This document shows, piece after piece, positions 59,835 through 64,000 of a stretch of DNA of 64,000 nucleotides. The notes beneath the pieces are model-generated. The model was not told where the DNA came from, made no database searches, and was given only the letters and a program-made list of their open reading frames with translations. A program made the position numbers and the translations under genes. Within the stretch, counting starts at the first letter, position 1; each line of letters begins with the position of its first letter. The DNA is from SXRF01 sp038043465 (GTDB lineage: Bacteria; Pseudomonadota; Alphaproteobacteria; Rickettsiales; SXRF01): NCBI GenBank assembly GCA_038043465.1, contig JBBTBX010000005.1, positions 1-64,000 on the forward strand, in the 5' to 3' direction.

Positions 59835-61256
59835 ATGTTAAAATTTGTAGGTACACCGCAAAATTTTCCTGAAGTAAAGCCACCCGAATTACGCAGGAAA
59901 GATTTTGAGGAGATCTACAATCAGTTCAACACCGCACAGGCAGCCGAGCAAGCAGCTCGCTGCTCGCAATGTGGCATACCGTTTTGTCAGATTCATTGCC
60001 CTTTGCAGAACAACATTCCCGACTGGCTGAAGCTAACCGCAGAAGGGCGACTGGAAGAGGCGTATGCTATTTCCAGTGCCACCAATAATTTCCCGGAGAT
60101 ATGCGGTCGGATTTGCCCGCAGGACAAACTCTGCGAAGGCAATTGCGTCATTGAAAAAGATTTTGGCTCAGTAACGATAGGTTCGGTAGAGAAATATATA
60201 ACAGAAACTGCTTTTGAAAATGGCTGGGTAAAACCCATTTCTGTCAAACAAGAATCTGGATTTTCTGTTGGAATTATCGGTGCTGGTCCTGCCGGACTTG
60301 CTGCTGCTGATATGCTGCGTCGCAAAGGTCACGAGGTACATATCTATGACCGTTATGATCGCTCCGGCGGTCTGCTGATATACGGAATTCCTAATTTCAA
60401 GCTGGAAAAAGACATTGTCCTGCGCCGTCACAAATTGCTGGAAGCCGGTGGCATCAAGTTTCATCTGGGAGTTGATATAGGCGGAAAAACTCCTTTGGAT
60501 GAATTGCAAAGCAGGCATGATGCAATTTTAATCGCCACTGGTGTTTATAAATCACGCGCTATGGAAATACCAAATTCCAACTTGGAAAATATACTTCCCG
60601 CCCTCACCTACCTTACCGCCAGCAACCGCAAAGGGCTTGGCGATGTGGTAACAGATTTTGACAATGGAAAACTAAATGCTGAAGGAAAAACTGTCGTCGT
60701 GGTTGGCGGTGGTGACACTGCTATGGACTGCGTACGAACTGCAATCCGCCAAGGCGCGAAAAGCGTAACCTGTCTCTATCGCCGTGATCAGACAAACATG
60801 CCGGGCAGCGCGCGTGAAGTTAAAAATGCAAAAGAAGAAGGAGTGAATTTCCAGTGGCTTTCCGCTCCCAAAGCTTTTGTCGGCGATAAAAAACTTGAGC
60901 AGATACTGGTGCAGCGCATGCGCCTTTCTTCTCATGATGTGGCAGGCCGTCAGGACATCCAACCAGTTCCTGGCGAAACTTTCAGCATCTCTGCCGATAT
61001 GGTGATTGAAGCCCTTGGTTTTGATGCTGAAAATATTCCTGTAATGTTTAACAAACCTGATTTAAAAATTCGCAAAAATGGAACGTTGGATATAAACCAA
61101 TCCAATTTTATGACCAGTGTTGAAGGAGTTTTCGCTGCCGGAGATATTGTGCGCGGAGCGTCGCTGGTGGTATGGGCAATTAAGGACGGACGCGACGCTG
61201 CAGGTGCAATTCACAACCATATTATGTCACAAGCTAAAATAAGGAATGTAGCATGA
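59835..61256 (+). CDS. gltD: Glutamate synthase small subunit
   Basis: A 473-residue FAD-containing electron donor subunit. N-terminal cysteine clusters bind two 4Fe-4S centres (CSQCGIPFCQIHCPLQNN; CGRICPQDKLCEGNC). The FAD site is GIIGAGPAGLAAADML and the NAD(P) site VVVVGGGDTAMDCVRTA. With GltB it makes glutamate from glutamine and 2-oxoglutarate. It is coupled to the secreted protein gene (ATGA) and then gltB, so the subunits lie in one operon but with an extra gene between them. Confidence 0.95.
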   Translation: MLKFVGTPQNFPEVKPPELRRKDFEEIYNQFNTAQAAEQAARCSQCGIPFCQIHCPLQNNIPDWLKLTAEGRLEEAYAISSATNNFPEICGRICPQDKLCEGNCVIEKDFGSVTIGSVEKYITETAFENGWVKPISVKQESGFSVGIIGAGPAGLAAADMLRRKGHEVHIYDRYDRSGGLLIYGIPNFKLEKDIVLRRHKLLEAGGIKFHLGVDIGGKTPLDELQSRHDAILIATGVYKSRAMEIPNSNLENILPALTYLTASNRKGLGDVVTDFDNGKLNAEGKTVVVVGGGDTAMDCVRTAIRQGAKSVTCLYRRDQTNMPGSAREVKNAKEEGVNFQWLSAPKAFVGDKKLEQILVQRMRLSSHDVAGRQDIQPVPGETFSISADMVIEALGFDAENIPVMFNKPDLKIRKNGTLDINQSNFMTSVEGVFAAGDIVRGASLVVWAIKDGRDAAGAIHNHIMSQAKIRNVA

Positions 61257-61975
61257 AAAACTTTACTCATATCCTGTCAGTTTTATTGAGCTTTACAATA
61301 TTTTATAGCACCTCCGCTCACGCCACGGGAAAAATGCGCGATATGTCGCTTTCGGTAGAGGAAACAAACCGCCAGCTTGCAACACCGCAAAAACCACGCT
61401 CTAACATTGCCGATCCCGGTTTTTATAATGACAATAACCATGGTAATAATTATGATTTTGACGAGTATAGCAATGATGGTATTCCCTATAATAACAATTA
61501 TACCTTTGACGCAGATGCTCCAATAAGCCCGAACATGGCAAACAATCTAAAAAATCCTTTGGATAATAATCTTTCAAGGAACGGCATTAATCCAAGAAGA
61601 TTGCCGCCAGGAACGCGTGGTATAAGCCAGCGTGGCTTTATCAATAAGTTCTGTAGTACTGAATATACGCCGAAGGACATTTCCAGTGAGGCGCAGCAAT
61701 CATGCATGGATACCCAGAGGCAAGAAGCCTGCGATCGTTTCCAAAATGCGGCGGTAAATATTCAGCGTATTCTCAGTCAGGCTATCGATTGTGAGGCTAA
61801 TTCATCCGGCTATGCCAGTTCTGATTGTGATGGTCTTGATGCCAGCAGGCTTGATATGCTGAAACAATATTGGCAGGATGAGGATGCATCATACACTATT
61901 CTTTTCCTTCCGGATATGGTTCTTAACTCTGCTGCCAATTGCTCTGCCAACTCCAGACGTAGTGGCGTAAGGTAA
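61253..61975 (+). CDS. Secreted Asn-rich hypothetical protein in the glt operon
   Basis: A 240-residue protein with a Sec signal (HILSVLLSFTIFYSTSAHA). The mature part begins with a polar Asn/Asp-rich region (YNDNNHGNNYDFDEYSNDG). A compact C-terminal domain has cysteines at CSTEY, SCMDT, ACDRF, DCEA, DCDG and NCS, probably disulfide-bonded. No family is recognised. It overlaps the gltD stop and lies 6 bp before gltB, so it is co-expressed with glutamate synthase although it is exported. Why it sits here is unclear. Confidence 0.65.
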   Translation: MKNFTHILSVLLSFTIFYSTSAHATGKMRDMSLSVEETNRQLATPQKPRSNIADPGFYNDNNHGNNYDFDEYSNDGIPYNNNYTFDADAPISPNMANNLKNPLDNNLSRNGINPRRLPPGTRGISQRGFINKFCSTEYTPKDISSEAQQSCMDTQRQEACDRFQNAAVNIQRILSQAIDCEANSSGYASSDCDGLDASRLDMLKQYWQDEDASYTILFLPDMVLNSAANCSANSRRSGVR

Positions 61976-61980
61976 AAATA

Positions 61981-64000
61981 ATGACCTATTCATGGGATGA
62001 TAACTGGAACAAACGAGCCGAACATCTGTCCAAAAATGGAATGTATGACCCGAAAAGCGAGCATGATGCTTGCGGTGTTGGCTTTATCGCTGCTATTGAC
62101 GGCAAGCCTCGCCGTGAAATCGTTGAAGCTGGCATTGAGGCCCTGAAAGCTGTTTATCATCGCGGTGCAGTGGATGCTGACGGAAAAACTGGTGATGGTG
62201 CTGGAATAAATATCCAGATTCCTCAGGAATTCTTCCGCGAGCATATTGAAAAATCAGGTCGCAAACTTAGCCATGATTTGCTCGCTGTTGGCATGATGTT
62301 CCTGCCCAAGAAAAATTTTGCCGCGCAGGAAGCTTGTCGCGCTATTGTCGAAACTGAAATCCTGAAACTTGGTTACAAAATATATGGCTGGCGACAAGTT
62401 CCAGTACATGCTGAGGTCATTGGCGAAATTGCTGCTGATTCCCGCCCTGAAATTGAGCAAATCCTTATTTCCCATTCACTTCCCCTCTCCCTACAAGGGG
62501 GAGGGTTGGGTGGGGATGACGAAGAACGTTTTGAACTGGAATTATTTGCCATCCGCAAACGCATCGAAAAGGCAGTAAGAGCGAAAGCCATCAATGATTT
62601 TTATATCTGCTCGCTTTCCTGTCGCAGCCTGATTTATAAAGGCTTATTCAAAGCCGAGCAACTTACAGCTTTTTATCCTGATTTGCTTGATGAGCGTTTC
62701 ATTTCCTCATATGCCATCATCCACCAACGCTTTTCCACCAACACCGCCCCAGCGTGGCACTTGGCGCAACCATTCCGCATGATTGCCCATAACGGTGAAA
62801 TAAACACACTGAAGGGTAATATAAATTTCATGCGTAGCCATGAAGCAACTTTCCGCTGTGAAGCCTTCCAAGGCTTTGAAGATGATATTGTACCGGTAAT
62901 ACCCGATAATACTTCTGATACTGGCGCGCTTGATTCGGTATTTGAAATCCTGACCCGCGCTGGTCGCCCCCTGCCCCTAACTAAACTAATACTAATTCCA
63001 CCAGCATGGGCGCGCACTTCTGACATGCCACAAGCACATAAGGACATGTTCAGTTGCTTAAACAGCGTGTCTGAGCAATGGGATGGTCCTGCAGCAATCG
63101 CCGCCACTGACGGCAAATGGATAATCGCGGGAATGGACAGGAATGGTCTGCGCCCGATGCGCTACACCATCACCAAAGACGGTATCATTATAGTTTCCTC
63201 AGAAAGCGGGATGGTCGATGTTTCCGATGTGGCAATCGTCGAGCGTGGCAGGCTTGGGCCGGGCGATATTCTGGGCATAGATTTATCCGCTGGCAAACTC
63301 TACCGCGATCGTGAACTGAAAGACCTGCTTACCACGCAATACCCATATGAAAAATGGATAGGCAACATTGTCAGGCTCAGCGAGTTGATGCGTCATCCTG
63401 TGGACGGCGAAGCCGTAGCACAGGATCTCGTGCAATTATTGCCATATCCTGTGCAGTCGCTTCGCGCCTCACAGGATTCATGCAACTACACCTATGAGGA
63501 TATAGAAACCATACTTCATCCAATGGCAGAGGATGGAAAAGAGGCGGTTGGCTCAATGGGCGATGACACGCCGATAGCTATCCTTTCTGATAAACAACGT
63601 GGTTTTCATCATTTCTTCCGCCAGAATTTCAGTCAGGTAACTAACCCACCGATTGACAGCCTGCGTGAAAGGCGGGTTATGAGTCTGTTCACCCGTTTTG
63701 GCAATGACGGTAATTATCTTGCTCTCGACCAGTCACACAGCAAAATCCTGATTGCCGACACACCTCTTCTGCTTTCACACGAAATGGCTTTTATCACCAG
63801 ACATTTTGCCGAGCGCGTAACCGAAATTGATACTCTTTTTATTCCCTCTCCCTCTGGGGGAGGATTAGCAAAAGGTCTTGAGGAGCTGACAAGCAAAGCC
63901 GAGGCTGCCCTGCGTTCTGGAAAAACTTATATAGTTCTAACTGATGAGCGCGTGGATGAAACTCGCGCCGCCATTCCCATGATTCTCGCGGTTTCCGCCC
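61981..64000 (+). CDS. gltB: Glutamate synthase large subunit, 3' part beyond the window
   Basis: The N-terminal 673 residues of GltB are visible and run off the right edge. A 30-residue propeptide precedes the N-terminal nucleophile cysteine in SEHDACGVGFIAAI. The glutaminase domain shows YHRGAVDADGKTGDG, RFSTNTAPAWHLAQPFRMIA and HNGEINTLKGN. The central domain has MDRNGLRPMRYTIT. Three repeat-derived segments are read in frame (about 168-182, 471-500 and 621-630). With gltD it provides the glutamine-dependent route to glutamate. Confidence 0.95.
   Translation, partial: MTYSWDDNWNKRAEHLSKNGMYDPKSEHDACGVGFIAAIDGKPRREIVEAGIEALKAVYHRGAVDADGKTGDGAGINIQIPQEFFREHIEKSGRKLSHDLLAVGMMFLPKKNFAAQEACRAIVETEILKLGYKIYGWRQVPVHAEVIGEIAADSRPEIEQILISHSLPLSLQGGGLGGDDEERFELELFAIRKRIEKAVRAKAINDFYICSLSCRSLIYKGLFKAEQLTAFYPDLLDERFISSYAIIHQRFSTNTAPAWHLAQPFRMIAHNGEINTLKGNINFMRSHEATFRCEAFQGFEDDIVPVIPDNTSDTGALDSVFEILTRAGRPLPLTKLILIPPAWARTSDMPQAHKDMFSCLNSVSEQWDGPAAIAATDGKWIIAGMDRNGLRPMRYTITKDGIIIVSSESGMVDVSDVAIVERGRLGPGDILGIDLSAGKLYRDRELKDLLTTQYPYEKWIGNIVRLSELMRHPVDGEAVAQDLVQLLPYPVQSLRASQDSCNYTYEDIETILHPMAEDGKEAVGSMGDDTPIAILSDKQRGFHHFFRQNFSQVTNPPIDSLRERRVMSLFTRFGNDGNYLALDQSHSKILIADTPLLLSHEMAFITRHFAERVTEIDTLFIPSPSGGGLAKGLEELTSKAEAALRSGKTYIVLTDERVDETRAAIPMILAVSA
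62484..62518. repeat. Family C-like insert inside gltB
   Basis: TTCCCCTCTCCCTACAAGG then GGGAGGGTTGGGTGGGGATGAC; in frame as SLPLSLQGGGLGGDD. It combines family C arms with a GGGGATGAC end like family B. Confidence 0.75.
63392..63480. repeat. Family B palindromic element inside gltB
   Basis: GTCATCCTGTGGACGGCGAAG ... CACAGGATCTCGTGC ... CATATCCTGTG ... CACAGGATTCATGC, a decayed inverted repeat of about 89 bp. In frame as RHPVDGEAVAQDL ... SLRASQDS, between LSELM and CNYTYED. Confidence 0.75.
63842..63866. repeat. Family C fragment inside gltB
   Basis: CCCTCTCCCTCTGGGGGAGG in about 25 bp; in frame as IPSPSGGGLA between TEIDTLF and KGLEELTSK. Confidence 0.65.

Overview
The window reads as chromosomal DNA of an AT-rich alphaproteobacterium. 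It carries the polar and cell-cycle proteins PopZ and RcdA (DUF1465), a PAS_5 protein, the AddA/AddB recombination pair with trxA, an NDUFA9-like reductase, a magnesium-type HemB and a eukaryote-like (IleS2) isoleucyl-tRNA synthetase. Base composition, many repeat insertions inside genes, an ankyrin protein and IleS2 recall Rickettsiales or a nearby low-GC lineage. However, flagellar export genes and intact arginine, cysteine, zinc and nitrogen genes argue against a strongly reduced obligate parasite. This placement is inference; there is no rRNA in the window.

Layout. 0-6 kb: trpS facing hemB-ubiX; a cysE-iscR-iscS cysteine/Fe-S operon; an alpha/beta hydrolase. 6-10 kb: repeats, a 58-aa lipoprotein, a Lys/Glu-rich secreted peptide, and a zinc uptake operon (29-aa membrane peptide, znuC, znuB, zur) behind a 34-bp dyad that fits a Zur operator. 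10-15 kb: secreted beta-helix protein, tRNA(CAT), aguB-aguA, YihY, prepilin peptidase. 15-18.3 kb: csrA and a flagellar export cluster (FlhB C-domain protein, FliO, FliP). 18.4-24.3 kb: tsaB-zapE, ispH, a pilin fused to a beta-propeller, a short glutamine synthetase-like protein and trxA. 24.4-33.2 kb: addA and addB, separated by rcdA and a large unknown gene. 33-38 kb: RepA-like ATPase, frameshifted small lipoprotein, Trm112, tRNA-Gly, a tandem deaminase and an ankyrin protein. 38-46.5 kb: htpG, a prepilin cassette, argG, corA, amtB, metC, PAS protein. 46.5-55.8 kb: ileS with many insertions, pcm, tolC, popZ, tRNA-Gln, a sugar phosphotransferase, truncated globin. 55.8-64 kb: tRNA-Leu, lipB, a BMT5-like/AlkB pair, a second tRNA-Leu, NDUFA9-like, gltD, a secreted protein, and gltB running off the end.

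The most striking theme is dispersed palindromic elements that lie both between genes and, in frame, inside essential genes. Three families can be told apart: (A) ends GTCATTGCGAG/CTCGCAATGAC; (B) ends GTCATCCCGC/GCGGGATGAC and variants; (C) CCCTCTCCC/GGGAGAGGG. A further group consists of short iterated palindromes. They add peptide segments to IscS, AddA (twice), AddB, IleS (several), AguA, GltB (three), ZapE (C-terminus) and FliP (N-terminus). The mode resembles the Rickettsia palindromic elements, but the sequences here are read only from this window.

Other notable points: a prepilin gene inserted at the 3' end of htpG, with a displaced second copy of the last htpG codons on its far side; a pilin/propeller fusion; a deaminase whose second half looks like a catalytically dead copy of the first; and a zinc operon with a leader peptide coupled to znuC.
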